Positions 1 through 6,384 are shown, numbered from the stretch's first letter. The stretch: 8,817 nucleotides of DNA from Acidimicrobiales bacterium (GCA_013044465.1 JABEUL010000193.1:1-8817); one strand, 5' to 3'. The notes: a model not told the origin generated them from the sequence alone. Numbers and translations are program-made.

Positions 1-31
1 CTTTTTGAGCTCGTGAATAACGAGTTTCCAT
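1..31 (-). CDS. Start of an unidentified gene running off the left edge (first 10 codons)
   Basis: ATG at 31-29 (minus) opens METRYSRAQK and the frame leaves the window with an 11th codon beginning in G. The start is convincing because a near-perfect Shine-Dalgarno, AAGGAG, sits at 45-40, eight bases before it. Ten residues are too few to assign a product. A short basic N-terminus ending in Lys before a G-starting codon would fit a type IV prepilin leader (Lys-Gly before the hydrophobic helix), and the broken frame upstream looks slightly like PilO. Both points are inference, and Ala, Val, Asp or Glu are equally possible at position 11. Confidence is for the presence of a gene start, not for a function. 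Confidence 0.7.
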   Translation of the reverse strand, partial: METRYSRAQK

Positions 32-36
32 AATTA

Positions 37-45
37 CTTCTCCTT
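37..45 (-). promoter_or_regulatory. Ribosome binding site of the left-edge gene
   Basis: Read on the minus strand this is AAGGAGAAG followed by TAATT and ATG at 31-29. The AAGGAG core is eight bases from the start codon. It is the strongest Shine-Dalgarno I noticed in the window and it is what identifies the partial gene. Confidence 0.75.
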
Positions 46-77
46 AATAAGTGCCCTCTATGTTAATTTCTCATGCG

Positions 78-101
78 ACAACTTTCCTGAAAGTGAGGGG
101 T
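78..101. repeat. Direct repeat copy 1 (24 bp)
   Basis: ACAACTTTCCTGA followed by AAGTGAGGGGT. The same two blocks recur at 529-556, in the same orientation, with four extra bases (CTGT) between them and one mismatch in the second block. The left block matches 13 of 13 and the right block 10 of 11. This copy lies about 35 bases upstream of the ribosome binding site of the left-edge gene. Its origin is unknown: it could be a mobile-element end, a duplication scar or a regulatory site. Confidence 0.7.
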
Positions 102-219
102 CTGAAACACATCAAACACATTTTAGGATTAAGTAGTGGCAATCCACAAGTATCTAATGTATGAAAACTCCCCAAAACCGGTCCACTCTATATGGGAGCA
201 CATATTTTATTTAATCAGT

Positions 220-474
220 TTACCAACACAAGATCACTTGTTTGTTCCAGTTGAAAGAACTTTTTAGCATAACATCTTCAGCGTTTTCAAGAGCTTGTAA
301 AAACTCGGCACTGCACTTTAACTTTTACATTGAGAACCTTGATGGGGCTTACGTATTCTACGGAGCTTCAAGTATGGCAATATTGTTAGCTGCATCTAAT
401 AATCTATCCAAAATGATGTTTAGTATCTCAACAGCCCCTACTTCTGTTATATGAACGAGGTGAAAGTCCGTAGC
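220..474 (-). pseudogene. Decayed reading frame, faintly PilO-like
   Basis: On the minus strand three open segments follow one another in two frames. Segment 474-361 reads through ITEVGAVEILNIILDRLLD. Segment 367-290, shifted in frame, reads SSVEYVSPIKVLNVKVKV. From about 306 the first frame resumes with EFLQALENAEDVMLKSSF and ends at TAA 222-220. No start codon precedes the first segment. Spliced together they resemble the C-terminal half of type IV pilus assembly protein PilO: a helix, a beta strand, then an F-L-x-x-L-E helix followed by a strand. I infer a gene remnant with at least two frame breaks. The PilO likeness is pattern recognition only, and chance open frames in AT-rich DNA are the alternative. 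Confidence 0.3.
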
Positions 475-485
475 CTAAATGACAA

Positions 486-898
486 TTAAAGAAATAGGTT
501 GGCGGGCCCTATCCTGTTTCTTTTGGTTACAACTTTCCTGACTGTCAGTGAGGGGTATCTCGAACCTTTTTCTAGAGGCTCAACTGATACCCGCCTTTGA
601 TCCCGGGTTAGAAATTTCCCTAAGCCAACTCCTTGAGCATCAAACTGTCAAGTGTCTGGTCGGTATCGATAGTTTTCGCCTCTTGTTCTTGACCTAACGT
701 TCTTTGAACGTCTTCGTGCGTCACCTTTCATGCCCCATAGGTTTGCTTGCATCTCTGCTAGGTAGTCTCCGTAATGCCAAAGCTTAGAGCCACTTCATCA
801 AGGGTCTTCCTATCATTTAACAACCAATCCCGTGCAAGAAGATTTCTTAAAACTTGCTCCCGGCTAATTTCTTGCCTTTCATAATTACCAATCTCCAT
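486..898 (-). pseudogene. Frameshifted remnant of an unidentified ~137-codon gene
   Basis: ATG at 898-896 opens MEIGNYERQEISREQVLR, continues through a charged helical stretch with TLDEVALSFGIT, and stops at TAG 760-758. The frame starting at 770 takes over without a gap (GDYLAEMQANLWGMKGDARR), becomes strongly basic, meets TGA at 650-648, then stays open to TAA at 488-486 (ending KRNRIGPANLFL). One frameshift and one internal stop therefore separate this from a continuous protein. TLDEVALSFGIT followed by a helix could be a helix-turn-helix like sigma region 4, or a degenerate copy of the N-terminal domain of GspE/PilB-type ATPases; I cannot choose. No good Shine-Dalgarno precedes the ATG. 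Direct repeat copy 2 lies inside the last segment. Confidence 0.35.
529..556. repeat. Direct repeat copy 2 (28 bp)
   Basis: ACAACTTTCCTGA, then CTGT, then CAGTGAGGGGT. It matches 78-101 apart from four extra bases and one substitution. In this longer copy the centre forms a perfect dyad, CTGAC-T-GTCAG (539-549), which the shorter copy has lost. That suggests this copy is the fuller form. No inverted partner was found in the window. Confidence 0.7.
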
Positions 899-1113
899 AT
901 CTATTTTGGTATGTGTACTCAAATTTGAGGTGGATCAGATTAAAAGGAGCTTCGCGTGGTAATCTAAAAATTAAAGAATACCCGTTGTTTTTGGATTTTC
1001 CAGCTGTAGCATTCAAATGGTTGCATAAAGTAGGCCGGAATCGGAATTGATGCGAATAAAGTATTGGATCCATCATTCCCAACTCTATTTTATCGCCGCA
1101 GCTTTACTCGGCA
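899..1113. other. Gap before the ASST gene; broken 5' side, no intact gene
   Basis: No convincing gene lies here. The reading frame of the large protein is open back to base 1060 (a TAA is at 1057-1059), and its translation from about 1090, SPQLYSAVVPGAGTP, matches the blade sequence SPLWTAPVGSGSSTP further on. Protein homology therefore continues into this gap although no ATG, GTG or TTG is available in frame before 1114. In another frame ATG 1050 gives MRIKYWIHHSQ followed by LYFIAAALLGSG, which resembles a signal peptide before it stops. An AAAAGGAG at 941-948 looks like a Shine-Dalgarno but no usable frame follows it. Confidence 0.5.
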
Positions 1114-4100
1114 GTGGTCCCAGGAGCCGGAACTCCAGTAGTTGCAAATAATATGGTATTTGTGGGTAGTAAAACCGGTGTGTTGTACGCATTTGACTCG
1201 AGCGGTACTGGCGCCACCTGCACTTACAATTCCCCAAGTACGTGTAAGCCGATTTTTACGGCCACCCCAAACCCAAACTTCCCAATTGTCACTACTCCAG
1301 TTGTTGCCAATAACAACCTTTACGTTAGTGTCGAAAACACCATTTATGTTTATGATGCCATGGGAGTTACCAATTGCTCTGGAACACCGGTTGTATGCTC
1401 ACCACTTTGGGTAGCGTCTGTGGCATCTCCAACTAGTAACTTGTCGACACCCTTTGTTTCCAATGGTTACATATACGCTTATGATGCTGGCTCCCTCTAC
1501 ACATTCAGCGCTAATGGGACCACGAACTGCACGGGAGCCCCATTAGTATGCAGTCCTCTGTGGACGGCACCTGTTGGCTCTGGTAGCTCAACACCACCAA
1601 ATGGCACTTCGTCGACAATCTTCATGGTATCCCAGGGTAAACTCTATGCCTTCAGTGCGAATGGGACCACAAACTGCACGGGAGCCCCATTAGTATGCAG
1701 TCCTCTGTGGACTGGTGAATATGCCACAGACTCTTTAGGAATATCACTTTCCGGCAACATAGTTTACACTGCTGGCAAGTCAATTTACGCTTACGACGCG
1801 AATGGTCTAAGTGGGTGTTCAGGAACTCCTGTCATTTGTTCCCCTCTGACTCAATATTCAGATTCTAATTCCAACAATTCATTTATCAGTCCAGCCACTG
1901 TGGCCAACGGCTACATATATGGAGTCACTCCATCGGGTTTAGACGTATTCAATCTAAATACAACGACAACTTGTGCGAATAACGGACTGTTGTGTTTGCC
2001 CAATTTCACGGCGCCAATGTCTGTCAATTACTCAACCACATTCGCACCTCCGGCTCCGACAGTCGTTTCTGATGTAGTCTTTGTAGCGAGCGATTCTGGG
2101 TATTTAGATGCATTCAGCGCAAATGGATCTACCAACTGTACTGGGTCGCCGTTGATTTGCAAACCACTCGTATCTCGTCGCTTGGATAGTGCAATTACTT
2201 CTACCCCTGTAGCTAACTCCACCATGGATTCGGTATTTGTCACCACATCTAATGGGAACTTTTACGATTTAGGTCAAGATGCCTATATGTATGCCAACAC
2301 CGGAGCGCCAATCACCAATATTAGTGCTTCGCCATTCAATTTGAACGTGCTGTTTAATAGTTCCAATACCGACTATGCACTTTATTGCACTAATCTTACA
2401 AATCCAATTTCGATCACCGTTTCAAGTTCCACTGGAAATTTAAGTATTGGAGGTACAACTTCAAGTTCGTTTACTTTCAACATAAACCTTGAGCCTAATC
2501 AAGCATTTTCGATATTAAGCCCAAACCCAAACACTTCGATTGGGCAGCCTCCAAATGTTCAATATTGGATTCGGTGCCTCCCCCCAGGCTTTCCAACATA
2601 CGCTGTGAACAAACCCGGTCACGTTAGTAATGGCTACTATTTGATTAATTCAGTTCATTTGGATGCTACGACTAATTACTATTTGATCTTAAACAAATAC
2701 GGTTCACCTGTATGGTATCACCAAGTTCCGTCCTATATCACTCCAAACTTATTTAAGTTAATTGCTCCAGATACCCTTTTGTTGAGTTCCTATTATGCAA
2801 ACGTCGCAACGAATACAAACCTTTCATTCTTCAACATGGATTCGCAAGTGTCAACTCCACTTTACGCACCGAGCGGACGAATGGACAGCCATGACTATGC
2901 GGCAACCAGCAATGGCGACCGCTTTATCTCGTCCGACTATTTAAAAGTAGCTAACTATAGCTCGCTAGGATATTCAAGTAACCAGACTTATGTTGACAAT
3001 GTCATTCAAGAGCTTTCTGCTAGCGGTCAAATTGTGTGGCAGTGGGATCCAGCAAATCACATCTGCCCAGCCGAGTCAGATAACTACATATCTTATTCGG
3101 TTGGTCCAAATACTATAGATCCACTGCACCTTAATTCTTTTTCACTAAGCCCCGATGGAAAAGACCTCCTAGTGTCATTTAGAAATCTCTCGGCGGTCTA
3201 TGACATCAACATTCAAACCGGAAAAATACTATGGAAGCTCGGGGGTAACAATATAACTTGTGATGGCGAGCAGCATCTAGCTATTGCAAACGATCCAGAG
3301 ACGACCATTTCAGGTCAGCACGACGCGAAGTTTATTTCGAATGACGAAGTTACCCTCTACGATGACCACACCGCCATGTCAGGTGCATCTCGCGGTATCG
3401 AATACAAAATTGACACTACAACCAATACTGCAACTATGATATGGGAGTATCAAAACCCAAGTGGCTCGGCTGCAATAATGACTGGTTCTTTATACCGTTA
3501 TGACAATGGAAATGACAACTTAATTTGTTGGGGTGCAACTGGAAGTCCTGGGTATACTGAAGTTGACGCCAACGGTAATCTATTGGAAAGTGTCACATTT
3601 CCGGGTGGATTTAATGGATATAGAGCTTACAAGTACCCAACATCGTCAATTTCATTATCACTGATACGTAATACGGCAGGTGAACCGGATACTAGTTCTT
3701 ATGGTCCTACCAATTCGGCCTCTACAAGTACTTCATACCCTCCACACTTAGTCTCGACAAATAGTTACACGCCACTGTCTCCTACGAGAATAGTTGACAC
3801 CCGCGCGGGTTCAGGGTACTTTGGCCAAGGCGTAACTTTAACCGCTAAAGGCAGTCTCAATGTTCCCATTACTTCCCTCGCATCAATTCCTCAAGGTGCA
3901 ACTTCAGTGGTGCTAAATGTCACTGCAACTGACACAACCCAGGCGAGCTTTTTCTCTGCTAATCCTGGCACCTCAACAGCGGTTGGCACATCGATTTTGA
4001 ATTGGTCTCAGCCGAATGAAACTATTGCCAATTTAGTTACGTTGCCAATAGGGAAAGACGGCAGCATTACTTTCATCAATGGAAATGGAATGGCAGATTT

Positions 4101-4956
4101 AGTAATTGATCTTGAAGGTTATTATGGCTATGCCGCCCCAGGATCTGGAATTTTAACTCCAATTCCCCAGACCAGATTAGTTGATACGAGGGCAAATTCC
4201 GGTTACCTTAACCAGGGACAGACCCTTGGAAGTAAACAAATTATTACCGTGCAAGCAACAGGTAATGCATCAGTTCCGAGTTCGGGTGTTTCGGCAGTCA
4301 TTTTGAATGTTACAGCTATCAATTCTGGGAATAACTCTGGATATTTAACCCTATTTCCTGCATCGCCTGTTCTGAACAGCAGCCAAATTAGCGTTCCTTT
4401 CACGTCGAATCTCAATTGGAATCATCAAGGAATAATTTCGAACCAAGTGATAGTACCGGTTGGCCCAACCGGAGCCATCAATGTATTCAATTCATTAGGA
4501 AATACTGATGTCGTAATTGATGTTGAAGGTTACTTTAGCGACGGGACTAATCCATTATCTGATGGATCAGAGTTAGTTTCGATGCCTTCGACCAGGATAA
4601 TAGATACTAGAAGCAACTCTGGATATTTATTTTCTGGTATGACTTTGGCGCCAGGCAGTTCTATTGTTCTTTCACCTGGATCCATTCCATCAATGGGGGC
4701 ACAGCAAGTAACTGCTCTTTTAATGAACTTGACCGTCACAGATATAAGTGGACCTGGATATGTTTCGGCAACGCCATACGCTGAACCCCCTACCATTTCA
4801 AGTAACGTCAACTTTTCAACTGCTGGTGACATAGTTTCTGATTCAGTTGTAACCCCTACAGGTACTTCAAATGAAATCCAAATTACAAACCACGGTACTT
4901 CTTCTGTAGATATCGTGGTTGATCTCGAAGGTTATTTTGTGCCTAATCTTGAGTAA
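1114..4956 (+). CDS. Large mosaic surface protein: PQQ-like propeller, arylsulfotransferase domain, three C-terminal repeats (N-terminus probably lost)
   Basis: The protein has 1280 residues. Residues 1-390 are a PQQ-like beta-propeller with seven Cys-pair modules (first Cys at 36, 88, 139, 188, 235, 287 and 342, each with a partner 7-8 residues on). Residues about 391-495 are Ser/Thr-rich and beta-sandwich-like, ending YWIRCLPPGFP. Residues about 495-860 are an ASST-type arylsulfotransferase domain with DSHDY (His593), DPLHLNS (His672), SFR (Arg690) and GQHDA (His736). These match the four active-site residues known from E. coli AssT, which moves sulfate between phenolic compounds; the 18-residue His-Arg spacing is the same. 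Residues about 886-1280 are three surface repeats. The GTG start has no Shine-Dalgarno and no signal peptide, and blade homology extends upstream of it, so the real 5' end is missing or frame-broken. The protein was presumably exported. Its substrate and present activity are unknown. Confidence 0.85.
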   Translation: MVPGAGTPVVANNMVFVGSKTGVLYAFDSSGTGATCTYNSPSTCKPIFTATPNPNFPIVTTPVVANNNLYVSVENTIYVYDAMGVTNCSGTPVVCSPLWVASVASPTSNLSTPFVSNGYIYAYDAGSLYTFSANGTTNCTGAPLVCSPLWTAPVGSGSSTPPNGTSSTIFMVSQGKLYAFSANGTTNCTGAPLVCSPLWTGEYATDSLGISLSGNIVYTAGKSIYAYDANGLSGCSGTPVICSPLTQYSDSNSNNSFISPATVANGYIYGVTPSGLDVFNLNTTTTCANNGLLCLPNFTAPMSVNYSTTFAPPAPTVVSDVVFVASDSGYLDAFSANGSTNCTGSPLICKPLVSRRLDSAITSTPVANSTMDSVFVTTSNGNFYDLGQDAYMYANTGAPITNISASPFNLNVLFNSSNTDYALYCTNLTNPISITVSSSTGNLSIGGTTSSSFTFNINLEPNQAFSILSPNPNTSIGQPPNVQYWIRCLPPGFPTYAVNKPGHVSNGYYLINSVHLDATTNYYLILNKYGSPVWYHQVPSYITPNLFKLIAPDTLLLSSYYANVATNTNLSFFNMDSQVSTPLYAPSGRMDSHDYAATSNGDRFISSDYLKVANYSSLGYSSNQTYVDNVIQELSASGQIVWQWDPANHICPAESDNYISYSVGPNTIDPLHLNSFSLSPDGKDLLVSFRNLSAVYDINIQTGKILWKLGGNNITCDGEQHLAIANDPETTISGQHDAKFISNDEVTLYDDHTAMSGASRGIEYKIDTTTNTATMIWEYQNPSGSAAIMTGSLYRYDNGNDNLICWGATGSPGYTEVDANGNLLESVTFPGGFNGYRAYKYPTSSISLSLIRNTAGEPDTSSYGPTNSASTSTSYPPHLVSTNSYTPLSPTRIVDTRAGSGYFGQGVTLTAKGSLNVPITSLASIPQGATSVVLNVTATDTTQASFFSANPGTSTAVGTSILNWSQPNETIANLVTLPIGKDGSITFINGNGMADLVIDLEGYYGYAAPGSGILTPIPQTRLVDTRANSGYLNQGQTLGSKQIITVQATGNASVPSSGVSAVILNVTAINSGNNSGYLTLFPASPVLNSSQISVPFTSNLNWNHQGIISNQVIVPVGPTGAINVFNSLGNTDVVIDVEGYFSDGTNPLSDGSELVSMPSTRIIDTRSNSGYLFSGMTLAPGSSIVLSPGSIPSMGAQQVTALLMNLTVTDISGPGYVSATPYAEPPTISSNVNFSTAGDIVSDSVVTPTGTSNEIQITNHGTSSVDIVVDLEGYFVPNLE
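1513..1565 (+). repeat. 53-bp near-identical repeat within the propeller, copy 1
   Basis: This segment encodes NGTTNCTGAPLVCSPLWT (residues 134-151) and is identical at 52 of 53 bases to 1660-1712, 147 bases downstream. Other modules of the same propeller differ widely in DNA sequence, so these two copies were recently duplicated or homogenised. Confidence 0.9.
1660..1712 (+). repeat. 53-bp near-identical repeat within the propeller, copy 2
   Basis: Second copy (residues 183-200), one silent A/G difference from 1513-1565. The 147-bp period equals one 49-residue propeller blade, so recombination between the copies would remove or add exactly one blade in frame. Confidence 0.9.
3769..4953 (+). 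repeat. Three tandem ~130-residue C-terminal surface repeats
   Basis: Repeats begin near residues 886, 1015 and 1153, each opened by a TR-[IL]-[VI]-DTR-x-x-SGY motif (TRIVDTR, TRLVDTR, TRIIDTR). Each then runs through a V-[IL]-[LM]-NVTA-like strand and an N-x-N/LNW strand, and closes with [IV]-D-[LV]-EGY-[YF] (DLEGYY, DVEGYF, DLEGYF). Starts are 129 and 140 residues apart. The family is known as repeats at the C-terminus of secreted or wall-associated actinobacterial proteins; its binding partner is not established. At DNA level the three copies are well diverged, so they are old duplications, unlike the 53-bp pair. Confidence 0.8.
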
Positions 4957-4959
4957 ATT

Positions 4960-4999
4960 AGCCTGAGTAAAAATGGTTTAGGCCCAGGCTCTCCTTTTT
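4960..4999 (+). terminator. Possible terminator of the ASST gene
   Basis: AGCCTG (4960-4965) pairs with CAGGCT (4985-4990) across a 19-base loop, and five T residues follow at 4995-4999. It begins four bases after the TAA stop. The position and T run fit an intrinsic terminator. The long loop and 6-bp stem make it weak. Confidence 0.4.
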
Positions 5000-5022
5000 C
5001 ATCAATAACAGGTAGAGAGAAT

Positions 5023-5116
5023 CGGCGTGACTGCCGTCCGTCAAATAACCCAAATATGGGTGGGCCTCAAGTCAACGTGACACCGGAGGCTAGTTCGGTG
5101 GCACCTCAATAGAGGT
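5023..5116. other. Cluster of hairpins between convergent genes; possible structured RNA
   Basis: Successive stems are visible: CGGC/GCCG (5023-5036); ACCCA-AATA-TGGGT (5048-5061); GTG-x-CACCG / CGGTG-x-CAC (5077-5104, 10-base loop); and ACCTC-AATA-GAGGT (5103-5116). The loop of the third stem, GAGGC (5086-5090), is complementary to GCCTC at 5064-5068, which would make a pseudoknot. The third and fourth stems share two bases. I do not recognise a known riboswitch, tRNA, tmRNA, SRP or RNase P RNA. The dyads are equally present on the minus strand, so the transcribed strand is undecided. A small RNA, a two-way terminator region and a protein-binding region are all possible. Confidence 0.35.
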
Positions 5117-5232
5117 ACGCAGATAATGCCCCAAATTGAGAAACTTCGTGTACGTAGCGCTGACTTAGCTAGTGTCAATTCTAGAAAGAAGTCATAAGTC
5201 TAAATAAAGTTACTCCGGCATTGCTAAAGCAA

Positions 5233-6264
5233 TCACTCGTTGGGCATTAGTACTGCTCTGCCATCAATCTCTCCACGCTGGAGCCTGGCAAAAACTTCGT
5301 TGATATTTGAAAGATGATGCTTTTCTATTCTTACATCGATAGCGCCCGACTGGGCCAGGGCCACCACTTCTACTAATTCATTACGGCTCCCCCAATAACT
5401 TGATGTAACTTCGGCCTCTGGGGAACTTGAATAAAATGAAACTGGAGCTGATCCCCCTGCAAGGCCCACGATGACGACCTTTCCCCGTCTGGCCACAGAA
5501 CCCATTGCACTGGACATTGTTGAGTCGGAACCTACGAAATCTAGTACACCCTCTGCTCCTTCACCATTTGTGAACTGTCTAGCTTCCAGGACCACATTTT
5601 TCGAAGTTGGGTCAATTACCAGATCAGCTCCTAGCTCAATCGCCAACTTGCGTTTTTGCTCTAGTGGGTCGACCACAATAACCTTGGCCGGAGTGAGCTT
5701 TTTTAATAGTTGAAGGCCCAGATGACCAAGCCCACCAACTCCAAATATAAGGGCCACCGAACCAGGAACAAGGGCGGGCAGCACCTTTTTAACTGCTCTA
5801 TATGGAGTCAAACACGCGTCTGTCAGTGGGGCAGCTAGCACTGGGTCTAATCCTCCGATAGGGACAAGATGTCTGGTAGATGGGACGTTTATATACTCCG
5901 CATATCCCCCTGGGACACCTAATCCGCTCCAAAGCATCACGTTGCAAAGCTGTTCTTCCCCGCCTAGACAAAATTTACAAGTTCCACACCCCCACCCGCC
6001 AAAAACCGCTACTGGCTCACCTACTTCGAAACCGCTCGCACCTGGTCCTAATGCATGGACATAACCCGCATTCTCATGTCCAAGTATCCATGGAAAAGGC
6101 GGAAGAGGAAGAATGGCCATTGACCCATCCCAAAAGTGTAAATCGGAGTGGCATACTCCGGAGCCCAATACCTTGACCACCACTTCTCCAGGACCAGGAA
6201 CTGGATCCGGAACCTCTTCAATTACATAGTCTTGCTTGTACCCGTAGAGCTGTGCTGCTTTCAT
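5233..6264 (-). CDS. Zn-dependent alcohol dehydrogenase, ADH-A type (NAD-dependent)
   Basis: 343 residues; medium-chain dehydrogenase/reductase that oxidises alcohols or reduces ketones in the cytoplasm. Catalytic zinc ligands are Cys38 (GVCHSD), His63 (LGHE) and Asp149 (APLTDACLTPY). The Cys-His-Asp set and the C-terminal SYWGSRNELVEVVALAQSG closely resemble the Rhodococcus ruber secondary alcohol dehydrogenase ADH-A as I remember it. Structural zinc Cys are 93, 96, 99 and 107. The cofactor loop is GVGGLG (175-180), and the acidic residue at the end of the next strand (VIVVD) favours NAD over NADP. I place the start at ATG 6264 because GGAAGG lies five bases before it and MKAAQLYG is a typical family start; an in-frame ATG at 6294 would add ten atypical residues. 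Substrate is unknown; secondary alcohols are an inference. Confidence 0.9.
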   Translation of the reverse strand: MKAAQLYGYKQDYVIEEVPDPVPGPGEVVVKVLGSGVCHSDLHFWDGSMAILPLPPFPWILGHENAGYVHALGPGASGFEVGEPVAVFGGWGCGTCKFCLGGEEQLCNVMLWSGLGVPGGYAEYINVPSTRHLVPIGGLDPVLAAPLTDACLTPYRAVKKVLPALVPGSVALIFGVGGLGHLGLQLLKKLTPAKVIVVDPLEQKRKLAIELGADLVIDPTSKNVVLEARQFTNGEGAEGVLDFVGSDSTMSSAMGSVARRGKVVIVGLAGGSAPVSFYSSSPEAEVTSSYWGSRNELVEVVALAQSGAIDVRIEKHHLSNINEVFARLQRGEIDGRAVLMPNE

Positions 6265-6269
6265 TTGTG

Positions 6270-6275
6270 CCTTCC
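6270..6275 (-). promoter_or_regulatory. Ribosome binding site choosing the dehydrogenase start
   Basis: GGAAGG on the minus strand, five bases before ATG 6264. The alternative ATG at 6294 has only a weak AAGGG further off, which favours the inner start. Confidence 0.6.
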
Positions 6276-6301
6276 AATCAAGGTTGATTCTCATTAGATG
6301 C

Positions 6302-6332
6302 TACCCTTTGCCCACCTTTAGCTAAAAGGGTA
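6302..6332. promoter_or_regulatory. Inverted repeat upstream of the dehydrogenase; possible operator or leader hairpin
   Basis: TACCCTTT (6302-6309) and AAAGGGTA (6325-6332) are perfect 8-bp inverted arms with a 15-base spacer, 38 bases before the chosen start codon. A second dyad, CCTTT...AAAGG, overlaps its upstream arm, so two mutually exclusive hairpins are possible. No T run follows, which argues against a plain terminator for mpg. A repressor site or a leader switch for the dehydrogenase is the inference. Confidence 0.4.
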
Positions 6333-6384
6333 AATGGTCACAATTAGCACCCAAATGGCTTAAATGATTGAGTCTATTTACGAC

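Noticed and set aside
242..454. Plus-strand 70-codon frame from a TTG
   Set aside because: No Shine-Dalgarno and no family likeness; the opposite strand reads more like protein, so this is probably its shadow.
868..1050. Plus-strand open stretch of about 60 codons ending NLKIKEYPLFLD...VGRNRN, near an AAAAGGAG at 941-948
   Set aside because: No suitable start codon after the Shine-Dalgarno-like sequence, and no propeller or signal-peptide likeness; not enough to call a gene.
885..1082. Minus-strand 65-codon frame beginning MGMMDPILYS
   Set aside because: No ribosome binding site, no recognisable motif, and it overlaps both the ATG 898 frame and the upstream homology of the ASST gene.
1050..1112. 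Signal peptide MRIKYWIHHSQ-LYFIAAALLGSG as the start of the ASST protein
   Set aside because: It is in another frame and overlaps the codons that give blade homology, so both cannot be native. Kept only as one explanation in the findings.
4530..4832. Antisense frames within the large gene, of which this 100-codon one is the longest
   Set aside because: Shadows of the coding strand with no independent motifs or ribosome binding sites.
5221..5232. TTGCTAAAGCAA palindrome just after the dehydrogenase stop as a terminator
   Set aside because: Only four base pairs and no T run follows on the minus strand; too weak to list.
6265..6294. Longer dehydrogenase start at ATG 6294
   Set aside because: The extra MRINLDWKAQ is atypical and its ribosome binding site is weaker than the GGAAGG before 6264. 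Not fully excluded.
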